Source of the DNA: Lepraria neglecta
Taxonomy: Eukaryota; Ascomycota; Lecanoromycetes; Lecanorales; Stereocaulaceae
NCBI GenBank assembly: GCA_033220425.1
Contig: CM065648.1
Location: 930,001-994,000, forward strand
Direction of reading: 5' to 3'
DNA: 64,000 bases
Of this stretch, positions 34,501 through 46,290 are shown piece by piece (position 1 is the stretch's first letter; every line of letters begins with the position of its first letter). Position numbers and translations under genes: made by a program. Under the pieces are notes generated by a model. The model saw only the letters and a list, made by a program, of their open reading frames with translations, was not told where the DNA came from and searched no databases.

Positions 34501-37500
34501 GGAACGTTCATGATGGCCTTGGTTGCCATCTCTATCAGGTCGACACCCATTACTTTCGAGACAAATGGGAACGATCTCGAAGCCCGCACATTGCATTCGA
34601 TCACTTTGATCTCGTTGCCTTTCGCAATGAATTGTATATTGAAGGGCCCAGTCACGTTAAGTGCATCGCCGATCTTTCTCGTAGCATCCTCTATCCTCCT
34701 AATGGTTACTGGATCAAGGTCCTGTGGCGGAAGGATGAGTGTAGCATCTCCTGAATGCACGCCAGCGTTTTCGACATGTTCGGAGATAAAGTGACCCACC
34801 ATCGTACCGTCTTTGGCAACCGCATCCATCTCTATCTCTTTTGCGCCTTCGATGTACTTAGTGATCACCACCGGATGGTCTTGCGACACTTCCTCCGCTT
34901 GGCTCAGATAACTTGCCAGGTCATCCTCTGAATATACAATATTCATAGCCGCTCCAGAAAGGACATATGATGGTCGCACCAGAACGGGATACTTCTCATT
35001 GCAGAACTCCCTGGCCTCTTCTATATTGGTTAGTTCTTTCCATTTAGGCTGATCGACATCAATACGATCTAGCATGCGAGAGAACTTGAAACGATTCTCG
35101 GCCATATCGATCATCTCGGGTGAGGTCCCGAGAATCTTGACGTTGAGGCGATAAAGTGGTAAGGCAATGTTGTTGGGGGTCTGGCCTCCCATGGAGATGA
35201 TGACTCCACTAGATGACTCCACGGAATATATGTCAAGGACAGTCTCGAGATTGATGGTCTCAAAGTAGAGCTTGTCTGCCTCGTCGTAGTCTGTGCTGAC
35301 TGTTTCAGGATTGTAGTTCACCATGATTGTTTTCGAGCCTTGCTCCCTGAGAGTGCGGATGGCCCTCACGGAGCACCAATCAAATTCTACCGATGACCCA
35401 ATTCGGTAAACACCGGATCCAAGAACCATCACGCCTTTGTCGCCAAAGCTCACATCGTGCTCCATGCCATTGTAAGTCAGGTACAGGTAGTTGGTGACTG
35501 CGGGGAACTCGGCCGCTACTGTATCTATTTGTTTCACGAATGGCGTTATACCTGCTTCGATCCTTAGGCGGCGGACGGCCAACTCGTTAGAGCTCCAGAA
35601 CTTAGCTAGCTGTCTGTCGCAGAAGCCCATCTCCTTTGCTTGACGGATGAGATTTCCAGGGATCGTTGCGGCGCTGAAGGTACTCATGAACTTTCCGAAA
35701 TTGCTCAATCGTTTCAATTTTCGCAAGAACCATTTGTCGATCTGAGTCATCTCCCAGATCTTATCCACAGTGTAGCCGGAATGCATGGCGTTTGCAATGG
35801 CAAACAGCCGCTGATCCGAAGGGGTTTGGAGCTCGTTGTCAATTTCCATCAAAGCTTTGGTTTCGTTGAATCCAAGGTTGGAAAAGTTGATGGATCTAAT
35901 GGCCTTCTGTATTGCTTCTTCGAAGGTCCTGCCAATACTCATAACTTCTCCGACACTCTTCATGGATGAACCTAGCTGTGTGGAAACTCGAGTGAACTTC
36001 TTGAGATCCCATCTCGGTATTTTGACTACCACGTAATCTAAGGACGGTTCGAAGCAAGCACATGTGACTTTCGTGACGCTGTTGGAGATCTCATTCAATG
36101 GAATTCCCAGCCCTAGTTTGGCAGCAATGAATGCTAAAGGGTACCCGGTAGCCTTTGAAGCCAATGCTGAGGACCTTGATAGCCGAGCATTGACCTCAAT
36201 GATGCAGTATTCCTTCGAGAATGGATTCAATGCGTACTGTATATTACACTCACCAACGACACCGAGATGGCGGATGACATTGACTGCCGTTGTTCGAAGC
36301 ATGTTGTAATCCTCGTCGGACAGAGTCTGAGAGGGAGCCACGACGATAGAGTCACCAGTATGAATGCCCAGGGGGTCGAAGTTCTCCATGTTGCAGACAG
36401 TGATGCAATTATCTCTAGCGTCTCGCACAACTTCGTACTCGATTTCCTTCCAGCCTTTCATGCTCCGTTCTATGAGAACCTGTGGGCTTACGGCGAAAGC
36501 CTTGTCGCATAGGTCTAGTAGTTGCTGCTGATTTTCTGCAAAGCCACTGCCTAAGCCTCCGAGCGCAAATGCTGCACGCACGATGACTGGGAAGCCGATA
36601 TCTTTGACCACTCGTGCAGCTTCTTCTATTGAGCTTGCAGATGCTGACTTTGCACATTTCTCACCGATAGACTCCATACTACGAGCAAAGAGCTCGCGAT
36701 CTTCAGTTATGTTAATGGTCTCAATGGGCGTACCAAGGACATGGGCTCCTAGATCTGCAAATTCGTCTTTCAGGTCAATACCGACTTGCAATGCTGTCTG
36801 ACCACCAAAAGTCACGTAGATGGCATCTGGTCGTTCGTGCTTGATGACCTTTCGCACTGACTCGGCATTCACAGGCAGGAAGTAGACCTTATCAGCGAGA
36901 CCTTTCGACGTTTGAATAGTGGCGATATTTGGGTTGATTAGAACGGTGTAAATCTCTTCCTCCTTCAGAGCCTTGATCGCTTGACTACCGGAGTAATCAA
37001 ATTCGCCAGCCTGGCCAATACTCAGACCTCCGCTCCCAAGGACCAAGACCTTTTTTGCCATGATCCTCGGATGAAGTTTCTCGGCTTGGTCTGCCGTGCC
37101 ACCAGGGAATCTAACGGGCTGTAGCAGTGCTCCCACAGGCACAACGCTTTCTCTAACGGTATTGATGAACACATCAAAGAGAAATTCTGTATCGCGTGGT
37201 CCAGGTGTACTCTCCGGGTGGAACTGGACACTGAAGAAGGGACGAATTTTATGTCTGATTCCTTCATTGCTACCGTCGTTGGCGTTCACAAAGAGTTCAT
37301 CCCAGTCAATTGGCAGGCTCATGGCATCGACTGCGTAGCCATGATTTTGCGAAGTAATATAGCATTTTCCAGAGATCTTGTGAGTACATGGAATGTTGTG
37401 ACCACGGTTGCCAAACTTCATCTTCATAGTTTGCGCACCTGCAGCGCGCGCTAGAAGCTGATGACCGAGACAGATGGCGAAGATGGGTGTCCTGGCTTCT

Positions 37501-38601
37501 CGCATAGCTGTGGAGATATTCTGTACCGTCGTTGTAAGCATCGAAGGGTCCCCAGGACCATTTGAAATGAATAGACCATCGTAGTCATGACTCAGGAGGC
37601 GCGGAAAGTCGTAATCCCATGGAACCACTTGCACCTCTACACCTCGAGATACTAGACAACGAAGCTGATTGCATTTAAGCCCCACGTCAACGCAGACGAC
37701 TCTGATGGGACGCCCAGAAGGATGGAAGAGAGCGGTTTTCGCTGATGGAGAGTACAGACGAGGCTCTTGCACAGAGACTAGCGAGGGTTGTCAGAGCTAG
37801 GCGAAGGGCCGAATCGATGTGCAGGATAAGCTCACCATCAGCAACAAGGTTCTTGGTGTTTGGATCAAACCAGTCAATTGTCTCAAACGTGAGCTGGTAT
37901 GTAGGGTCTTCGTAAGCAGTATGCTCATTGACCATGCCTTTGCTCTGCTTGACTTCGAGCATCATCTTCCCAAGCATGCTCCCCTTCTCTCGTATCCTCT
38001 TCGTCAAAGCCCGAGTATCAACACCATACATGGCGGGAACACCTTGCTCTTTCAGCCATGTTCCCAATGAGGATGTTGCGAGATGATGAGAGTAGTCTTC
38101 TCCGGAGTATGAGGCCACAACGAGTCCTGAGACGTGTATTTGAGTAGCCTCAAAATGTGCAGGTAGTTCGGAAACAACATCATGCATGGTTTCTCGGGAA
38201 GGTACTCCATAGTTGCCCACGAGAGGAAATGTGATGACCAATATTTGTCCTTTGTATGAGGGGTCTGTAATGGACTCTGGATAGCCCACCATACCAGTCT
38301 GAAAGACCAGCTCTCCAGCTATGCTCTTCTTCGCTCCGAAACTGGTTCCCTGGTATTTGGTCCCATCTTTTAATTCCAGCTGCATGGCTTCCTCCTCTTC
38401 TGCAATACCACTACCAAAGAACCCAGCATTAGAGCCATTGCTGGTCCCACTTACCACCTTGGCCATTGGCACCCCATCTCTGCTTTCTCCGTCTGGCAAG
38501 CCCACAGAAGCTGCAACCTGTGGACCGTTAGAGAGGTTCTCGTTTGTTCGGATATTAGATATTAGCGGTGATGCAGCTTCTGAGCTCTGTAAGGAAGGCA
38601 T
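31581..38601 (-). CDS. URA2: Multifunctional pyrimidine synthesis protein: GATase / CPSase II / inactive DHOase-like / ATCase
   Basis: Exons 38601-37836, 37777-31701 and 31637-31581 give 2299 residues, close to yeast Ura2. It makes carbamoyl phosphate from glutamine, bicarbonate and ATP, then carbamoyl aspartate, the first two steps of de novo UMP synthesis. Domain order: CPSase small subunit N-domain (~75-250); class I glutaminase with Cys ~358 in FAICLGHQ and His/Glu in QFHPES (~442-444); two ATP-grasp halves ([37 protein letters not shown]); MGS-like domain; dihydroorotase-like domain; ATCase ([37 protein letters not shown]). The dihydroorotase-like part has [12 protein letters not shown] where active enzymes have the HxH metal motif, so it is structural only, as in other fungi. 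The last exon ([18 protein letters not shown]) is the normal ATCase end. UTP feedback is expected from the family. Confidence 0.97.
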
Positions 38602-38607
38602 GGCGGC

Positions 38608-38628
38608 TCAATGCTCTCGAAGCTCCAT
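38608..38628 (-). promoter_or_regulatory. Six-codon upstream ORF before the URA2-type gene
   Basis: ATG GAG CTT CGA GAG CAT TGA (MELREH) ends six bases before the main ATG. If it lies in the transcript leader, ribosomes translating it would have almost no distance to reinitiate, so it could lower or gate expression of the pathway enzyme. Whether the transcript includes it is not shown by the sequence. Confidence 0.5.
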
Positions 38629-38750
38629 GCCCTCGAAGACCAACTCGAGCTAGAGTTCTCAAGGTCAGTACAGTTCCAGGACTGAATGTCCAAGAGAGTG
38701 TTCAAACGCGATTTTCGTGATTGAAAAGTTCGCGCCTCGGCAAATGCGAG

Positions 38751-38762
38751 CTTATCGATAAG
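38751..38762. promoter_or_regulatory. Palindromic GATA pair CTTATCGATAAG
   Basis: Two overlapping GATAAG sites in inverted arrangement, about 150 bp upstream of the URA2-type start codon. GATAAG is the target of fungal nitrogen GATA factors (AreA/Nit2). Because the enzyme consumes glutamine, nitrogen control would make sense, but this is an inference from the motif. Confidence 0.4.
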
Positions 38763-39055
38763 CTCCCGGGGCTAAAGCGGGCAACCGCCATTAAAGCCGG
38801 GCTAAGTAATATATTACAGGCCCGGTAAGTTACACATGCACACGACTTGCTTTATAAGATGGCAAAAAATACTATAATCTTCTGAAGAGTCATACGGCTG
38901 AAATTTTAAGCACACTCGAGCTTTAGAGCTTTCCAGATCTTCTCACCAACCGCAAGTTGCAGCCAGGCCGAATTATGGATACCTTTCCTCAGGAAGTATC
39001 AACGACAACCTTGGCGGTGAAAGTAATGTTCAATGCTTATCCTAATGTCAAGACT

Positions 39056-41350
39056 TCAGAACCCCATTGGATTATTCCAATCAACACTATCAAACCAGTC
39101 CAGAAAGGCTTCGCTGTCCATAGGTAGTGTATCAGTCACATTAGGCTCAAGCATGAGCTGATCTTCGACCGGGCCAAGCGTTGCTTCGTTTCTGGCAGGC
39201 TCTAGAATTGGCTGGCTTGACTGAGCGTTACTGCTGGTGGTTTGTGGATCAAGCGCTTCATCAAGGATGCGTGCAAGCATCTTACTGGCCTCACTACAAG
39301 CGGCATGATTGCCATCCCCTGGCCGTGTGACCCATTCGAGATACGAAATGAGTACGGAGAGGTTTCTGATGAGTTCTGATCGTGACATCGAAGTCGGAAG
39401 CGATTCGCCCGTCCGCATGCTTCGACAGAGCTCAGTGACTAGCACCCCTGCGCTTGATACGCCGTAAAACAAAACCTTAGGCTGTGAGCCTCAAGTACAA
39501 AGACGAGGGAAAAGAGGAGGAAGAAGAGGAGATGGAGCTTACTATCCAAGCATAGTCTCTTTGCAACTTGTGCGTAAGGCTGTGTTGCTTAATCAGTATC
39601 ATGACGGTGGTCAGCATTTGGTTCGACGTCTTGAGTAGATCTTGAGTTGCGGCCTGAGAGAATCTGCATAAAAGTCTTTGAATATGGAATTCACTGTTCA
39701 GATAATCGAGATAGATGGCAAGAAGCATAAGACACTGTGTAGGTGGCCTATCTGTCTCCCAACAGCCGGGCTCGTAGTGGAGATGGCCTGGGAGAGACTC
39801 CCAAGTCAGCCGGCAGCGATGCGAGATGTCGCTATTGCAACGTAATTTAGCAAGACCTTATAGGAATAACGATTTACTCACATCAACTTGCTCTCTGTAT
39901 CCGTTCTTCCATTTCCTAGTGATAGCTCCAATATTTCTTCCCTAAAGTGGCTCATGATATATCGTACGCGTACGAAGCCGGCTGGCCATATCTTCTGCTC
40001 GGTGTTCCAGCCATTCTCATCAAGGGAAGAGAGCGCTGCGTCCATGTTTTGGCCCTCTGCCATGAGGCTTTCGTCACTGATATCCAAGGGCGGTCTGACG
40101 TCCGAATACTGTAAGGGGATCCTGGGAGGTCGGCCAAAGTAAGTGGCCAAGCTTTTGTCATTCCTATATGCAGCGGCAAACATCTTCCGTCTGCATTCCT
40201 GGAGGAAAAAGGGGACGTCGTCAGGATCCTCGGGTTCTCGATGGAGGCCCATGGCAAATAAGTCGGTAGAGAGATCACCAAGACGTTGCCAGACCAAGGG
40301 ACCTAGCACCTGTCAATTGATTTAGCAGGAGGAAACGGAAGCTATGGACGCACTAGAATCGCCATAATGCATGGTTGAGAAGAGCAGGTTGTCATAAAGA
40401 AGCCAGATGAGAATGTCGTTTACTGCTGCTCCATTCTGCCGGCATAGTGCAACGCAAGTTCGACTCGCCATCATCATTTCATGGATGAAAGCCTTACTGT
40501 CGACACCTCTACCATCTTTCTTCACAAATTGTAAGCTGTTCGTTTGCTTGGTCATGGCGGAGCGACCTGCACAAGCGAAAAGAAAGCCCACGAATTCCCA
40601 GCGAAGGTTTGGTCCCGTGAATAAAGTATGAAAGCTGGCAGCCGTCATTGACGCGGGTACAATCAACGGGCGAAGGGTGTTCTCGGTTATCATTCGAGAT
40701 AAACCTTCAAAGTCCCCACTTCCTTGTTCGAGAATCGTCTTCACATGTGGAAGAGATCCCGATATCAACGGTGCAGCAACAGTGAAAACTTGGCTGTTTA
40801 GAAAGTAGTGATCCATCAACTCTTCGATTATCGAAAAAGGGTACATAAGTGAAATGAGCTTGCTACCAGATGTTATTTGGATCAGATCAGGCTGCCCACG
40901 GCCCTTACTAGGAAGTAGAGTTGCAGCCTGGCAACTTAGCATTTCTGCCAGGCGTCCACTGGCAGCCATATTGACAGATGCATCATCCCAGATTTTTGAT
41001 TCCTTAGTCTGGGAACTCGAAAAAGCTGACGGGCAAGATGGAGAAGACCTGGAATTGGGTGTTGCTTGGACTGGTTCAGATCCATTGGCAGGGAACTCAA
41101 TCGCACTTGCCACTGTCTGTTAATTTAAGGGAGTTAAGGACTGTTTGTTATGTTGATAACATTACCTTCTTCTAACAAGAGATGCTTGAATCTCGCTGCG
41201 CGGTCGAGTCAATGGAGCCGGATGGTAAAAGCATCGATCAACGATACCACGAGATTTGCACTTCTCGCAATTAGGGAGAGTGTGGTCACATCTGATCTTT
41301 GACTTGCGGCAAGGCTCACAAGACTTTGGTTTTCCGTTACGTCGATTCAT
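39056..41350 (-). CDS. Zn2Cys6 fungal transcription factor with Fungal_trans domain
   Basis: Exon 1 (from ATG 41348-41350) encodes an intact binuclear zinc cluster: CEPCRKSKIRCDHTLPNCEKC, spacing C-x2-C-x6-C, C-x2-C-x6-C. Downstream exons cover about 41112-40330, 40309-39880, 39830-39540 and 39480-39056. They include the regulatory-domain signature (LGDLSTDLFAMGLHRE, QECRRKMFAAAYRNDKSLATYFGRPPRI), LLAIYLDYLNSEF, and the C-terminal MDSEAFLDWFDSVDWNNPMGF. Such factors bind CGG repeats and control metabolic or secondary-metabolite genes. Its target is not evident. The first two intron junctions are not certain: the clean donor AGAAG/GTAATG does not give the right phase, so a GTTAGA donor may be used, and the intron near 40320 is also unresolved. 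A Tc1-like transposon lies 260 bp upstream. Confidence 0.85.
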
Positions 41351-41611
41351 ACTTGCAAAAGCCTAAGTCTAGCATTATCCCAGACGTTGCCTGGTGGGCC
41401 GTGTGGCGGAGCACCCCGAGGATCGAGGACAATTCAAAAAGTCATCGTTATCTTATCACAGAAAGCACAAGAATGGACTGGACAAAGCCAGAGGGTCAAG
41501 GGAACCGTGACCAGAGCTGGAAGAAACCAAAAAGTCGTCAGGAAGATGGTAATCACTTACATCGAGGGGTCAATTAGTCAGCAGGTGCTTGGCAACATAC
41601 ATCATATTATA

Positions 41612-41655
41612 CCGAGGGTCATTTCCAGAAATACCCGCCACGCTAAAATAGCCAC
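41612..41655 (+). repeat. Left terminal inverted repeat of the Tc1-like element
   Basis: CCGAGGGTCATTTCCAGAAA, then TACCCGCCACGCTAAAATAGCC, matching the reverse complement of the right end with a one-base difference at the tip and a few substitutions. Confidence 0.92.
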
Positions 41656-41722
41656 ATGGGATGAAAATACTTCTTCAACTACTACATCCAGGATTTCAAT
41701 CGCAAATCACATACAAATCTAG

Positions 41723-42979
41723 CTAGAATTGAGTATTTAGACCTTGGCGCTCGTAGCACTGTTGCATACGAGCACGCATCCCGTATTTTTCAGACAAAAT
41801 TAACTTATTGATCTCATCATATGTGATCAGATCCTACTCTTCCAACAGCATACGTTTGAGCTCTTCTTTAAATTCAGGCTTCCTACGCTTGACACGCTGC
41901 TTAAGGATCCTCCATAAGTTCTCAATTGGGTTTAAATCCGGTGATTGAGGAGGCCAGTTATCCACATAGTCGAGATTTATTCGATCTTTGGCCATACGTG
42001 CAGGATTCTCAAGATTTGACGTAGCACCGTATCCTTTATCGTTGTCTTCTTGAAAGATAAACCGCCTTCCTTTAGTATCTAACTTATATTTCCGGGCTTT
42101 AACATGGGGAAGAATCAATTGAACGTATGCCTCTTAAGTAATATTACCCCCCTTCTTCCCTTTAGCTCTGCCTAAGGGATTCGATTTTATACGAGGAACG
42201 GCATCAATAGGATTCATCTCATCTAGATCGTAGAATATCAACTCGCTTTTATAGTTGTAGCCAATTATAGCCCAGCAGTGCTACTCCGCTTTGCCCCTTT
42301 TCAGCTTTTTCTGTATGCAATCACCACAGTTCCGCTCAGACGGGAGACGTATCACGTATTCTGTACCCCTTGCACTATATTCTGTATGGAACTCGTCTGA
42401 GAAATGCCAATCTTCCTACTCCCAATTGGGTAGATGTCGCCATTCCTCAGAGACATCCTATCTTTTCTGAATATTTTTATCGGAAAGCCACTTCTTTTGG
42501 CAGGCACGACACTTTCTATAGCCTAAAGCGTTCATTCTTCTCTTAATCGTGTGTACATCGACCTTATCAGGATCGAGATCGACCTCGATTCCCAATGCCT
42601 CCCAGTCTAAGGTACGTTTTTTGTAACGACCTTGTAAATGTCTCTCCATTTTGTGCACCGTTTCAAGATTAATTTTGGGGGGACAACCACGATTTGAACG
42701 ACCGGAACGGCGATCTGAATGGGGATTGTATTTGAGTATATCCCGTTGAGTTCTCGGAGGTACACCAAGCTCTTTGTGAACATCTGTAGCTGACTTTCCA
42801 TCTGATCGTGCCTGTCGAACCCGTGCAATCATTGGTGTAGGCCATTCTTGACCTGGACGGTGAGGTAATTGAGGTCCTGCAGTAGTGGGAGGGGGTATGT
42901 TTGGTCGTTCGTATTGAGGTAGCTGCTCTATACGAGCTTTGTGAGGCTTACAGCCTATACGAGGCCTACGTCGTGCCAT
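41723..42979 (-). pseudogene. Tc1-type transposase with five in-frame stops
   Basis: A single 419-codon frame from MARRRPRIG (42979) to TAG (41723-41725) without any frameshift. It has a helix-turn-helix N-terminus (KSATDVHKELGVPPRTQRDIL) and a DDE domain ending in the Tc1 hallmark NWPPQSPDLNPIENLWRILK, preceded by FQEDNDKGYG. Stops are at 42458-42460, 42416-42418, 42281-42283, 42134-42136 and 41834-41836. Four are TAG, at places where W or Q fits, and one is TAA before EAYVQL, where CAA fits. Undoing simple C-to-T or G-to-A transitions in the RIP context would account for all of them. Inactive as it stands. Confidence 0.9.
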
Positions 42980-43019
42980 AATATGAAGAAAAAACAAAAA
43001 ACAATAGAAAAAGGGTTAG

Positions 43020-43063
43020 TGGGGCTAATTTAGCGTGGCGAGTATTTCTGGAAATGACCCTCG
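43020..43063 (-). repeat. Right terminal inverted repeat of the Tc1-like element
   Basis: GGGGCTAATTTAGCGTGGCG, then AGTATTTCTGGAAATGACCCTCG, followed by TA. It mirrors the left repeat. Confidence 0.92.
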
Positions 43064-43065
43064 TA

Positions 43066-44974
43066 CCTACCTTCCAGTGCTTCCATAGCTTGCACTTTTG
43101 CATCTCATCCACTAGACACAACCAGGACTTTTTTGTGAAGTATTCGTTCCTAGTTCTTTCACCACCAAGAAGACAGAAATCCTGCGCCGGCCTTACCGGG
43201 CGCCTATCGTCGCGCGACCTGGGTGACTGCGCCCCCTTGTGGGGGTGAGCTGCTGTCTGATTCCCTGCTTACATGCATCAGAAACTGTTAGGTTTCCCTT
43301 TCACGTCTGGGGTTAGCAAGCTCCTCAGCGCGTCGTATATCTACCGCGGTCAGACCAATGGCTTAGCCCAGAGCGTTCCAGAGCCAGGCTTTCGGGCGTC
43401 TGTCTACTGGAAAAGCGGCAACAATAGACTGGATATAGACGTAGCCGTACAAGCCTTACCACCTTCCAATTTTGTCGAGTGCCTTCTCTCCCGTGAATGC
43501 AGGATTCCGCGAGCCAGCTCTCATGTATGGTCATGCATCAAGTGTGGCTCCTTCCTTCTTCATCACATGCAGGGATTTCACCTTTCTTGGGCACCGATGT
43601 TCGAGCTGATGATAAGAAAACCATTGGCTCGACTGTCATTTTGCACATTTCAGCGAGTCATCTACTGAACTGACGTTTTTGCTGACGGGCAAAATATAGT
43701 GGAGTTTTCGCAGCAATTACCTGGAAGAGTAGCCAAGTGCAATGGCTTGTCGGACCAGCACTCAGTGCATGCTTCTTGCCCGTCTCCACTTAGGAAAGAT
43801 CTGTCTTGCTTCAGGCCGAGCGTTCCTTTGTGGTTGAGTTCTAGAACACGTGCAAAACGTGACCCGACCATTGATTCATGATCATGGGTAGACCAGGCCG
43901 ACCAGCTACGTCGCCATTGCAACATGCAGGGTGCACATTAAATGACTTGGAAACCACTCTGGCATTTTCTATTGGACACCGCACTCATCAGCAGCTACAA
44001 AATAGCTGATTGCAAAGGTCATCGTCCCTACGGCGAGCTATCAGACCACAGTTCTTATAAGGTGTTCAAAATTGTGCTTGCCAACCAGCTACTTGAGCGC
44101 TCAGAGAGACTGAAGAAGTCCCCAGCCGAAGAGCTCTCAGCGCTTACTTAATACATCCACCCAGCACTTCCAGTCGACCGTGAAAGCCTAGTTCAGGTAA
44201 TAGCGAACTACAACACTATAAGGCTACTCATGTGCTGGTAGACAGACACAAAGGATAGATCAATACGAGTCCCTCACGGCAATTCATCTACCAACACACT
44301 GGGAGCAGGCAAGCGGCGAAAGCGGTAGCCAAGAAGTCTATTTGGATCTCGGCTCTGTGGAATACATCTATGTAATCAGTTGAGTGCCAAGAATTCAAGC
44401 GCCCATCTCGCCAGGCCATGGAATACGTATCACCCCACACGAGCATCTTCACGTGCAGCGAGCTCCCGCAGACATGCTGCTGCATTTGACTTGCGGCTGG
44501 AGGCTTAAGGTTTCCGCAAATATGGTCTTTCTCTCTTTCCTCGGATCCTTATCCAGCTGAAATGCATGACGGCACGTAAGCATCCAATCATCAATTGTCT
44601 CTAAACACCGACCACTTCCAGAATCTTCTGCTTCTCCTTTGCCTGAAATAGATTCATGCGGCTTGACGCCTTGTCCCTGCTTGTCATCTGGATGGTCAAG
44701 CAAGATGGTGTGTAGATACTACCGCACCATGGAACATACAATTGCTGGATCCTTCATGGGTCTCAGCCCTTTGCCGTACCAGTTACCCAATGTTACTCGA
44801 TGCTCCCACAAGGTCTTTCAATCCTATATAGCTCCTCATTTTCACTTCTATACTCCTATCAACTTGTTCGCTACTCTGCTTTGAACTACGTTCTAGTGTG
44901 CTTGAAGCTGTATTCCCTCATTTAAATTAGATATTCGCAGGATTGTGAGCGCGCCACAGTGACATCTAACAGTG
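43066..44974. other. Intergenic, no gene recognised
   Basis: About 1.9 kb without a domain I can name. Minus-strand frames around 44.3-44.7 kb (e.g. TIDDWMLTCRHAFQLDKD) have a coding look but are broken by stops. They may be a dead gene of unknown type. Confidence 0.45.
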
Positions 44975-46290
44975 ATGGCAAGCCAGGGAGGCAGGATTCC
45001 AGAGTTCGCTTTCAAGGTCATTCCTATAAGCTTTCTGTTCATTATCGGAGCCTCTAACTAATGTACCGCAGGTAATAAGCGGCACATTCTTTGGGATTGC
45101 AATCTTAGCTGCAATAGCTCGGACAGTCATACGTGTCCATCTAAACCAACGGCTAGAGCTGGATGATGGATTCCTCTCTCTGGCATGTGTCTGCTTCATC
45201 GCGACTACTATTCTTCTATACAAGATGATGCCAGACATCTACCTCTTCGAAACTTTAGAGACAGAGCCCGGATCTGTCACCACTGTGATACCCCCTGTTG
45301 AGATATTCCATAAAGTCGTGTGGTTCGAAAACTGCGACTCTGCTTATCTATTTGTGACATGGACTGCTATATTTCTGGTCAAAGCTTCCTTCTTGACGTT
45401 CTTCAGACGCTTGATTGATCGAGTGGGGAAGATGGTGACCTACTGGAAAGTCGTCGTGGCGATCACAATCGTTGTGTTCGGTTTCTGTGCTTGCATTGGC
45501 TTTATTGGTTGCCCCAAAAGCGGTCTTGAAGCAAGTAAGTAACTGTCGAAACCGTGGCTACGTATCGGTTTGCTAACTGGTAGACTGATAGCTGGTTGTG
45601 CACGCGGTGCATTGCTAAGCAGGGCACTACCACTCGGGGCAATATCAATATCTTTAGATATCATGACTGATATTATGAGTATGGCTTTCCACCTAATTCT
45701 TTTCAACTTGAGCTAACGGCTCTGCAGTTGTAGCTATCCCAGTGTGGGTCCTTTGGTCGGTCAAGATCACACGTCGTCAGAAGATCGGCATAGGTACATT
45801 CCTCTGCTTGAACATCGTCATGGCCATCATTGCCATTGTCAGAGTTGCCGGCATTCGCCACCGCGGGACCATCGACTATACCTGGATCTTTTTCTGGCAA
45901 CACATCGAGGTCTGTGTTGCTGTATCAATGGTTTCCTTCACCGCCTTCCGCTCGTTGTTCGTCTCCACCGGCCAAGAGGCGGCTGCCAAGAAAGCGAAGC
46001 CGTGGTATTCCTCACAAGCTCGAAAGCTGAGGGGTGCTAAGGGAGAAAGGCTACGAAATGGGGGCCACGAGAAGCTTCCAAGTATACCGGGCGCCATCAT
46101 GACTGGAATGCGTACATTCATTCGTGGAAGTCGAGGGGTGAGCACCATAGACTCCGAGGCTGGACAGGAGCATTCAGAAGGCTTCCCGCTGCGAGATCGG
46201 GATCATATCACCGTGACGAACGTCTTCTCTTCTGAACTAAAGGAGGTATGCGAAGCAATCATCTCGAACTCTTTAGCTGCTGACGAATAA
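44975..46290 (+). CDS. Integral membrane protein, fungal rhodopsin-like (Pth11-related) seven-helix type
   Basis: Four exons (44975-45016, 45072-45534, 45592-45678, 45728-46290) give 384 residues. Hydrophobic helices appear in order: GTFFGIAILAAIARTVI, FLSLACVCFIATTILL, FVTWTAIFLVKASFLTFFRR, WKVVVAITIVVFGFCACIGFI, a segment after the GCARGALLSRALPLG loop ending MTDIMIVAIPVWVLW, TFLCLNIVMAIIAIVRVAGI, and TWIFFWQHIEVCVAVSMVSF with FRSLFVS. This order (including the conserved LDDGF, C-rich loop 5 and P-x-W in helix 5) is that of the large fungal family related to Pth11 receptors. No CFEM domain precedes it. The ~100-residue tail is cytosolic, basic then acidic. The ligand is unknown. Confidence 0.87.

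Larger units (their letters stand above)
41610..43065 (-). mobile_element. Tc1/mariner-type DNA transposon, complete, RIP-mutated
   Basis: A 1452-bp element (41612-43063) with ~43-bp terminal inverted repeats flanked by TA (41610-41611 and 43064-43065). It encodes a single transposase on the minus strand. Its left end is 260 bp from the Zn2Cys6 factor start codon, in that gene's promoter region. Confidence 0.92.
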
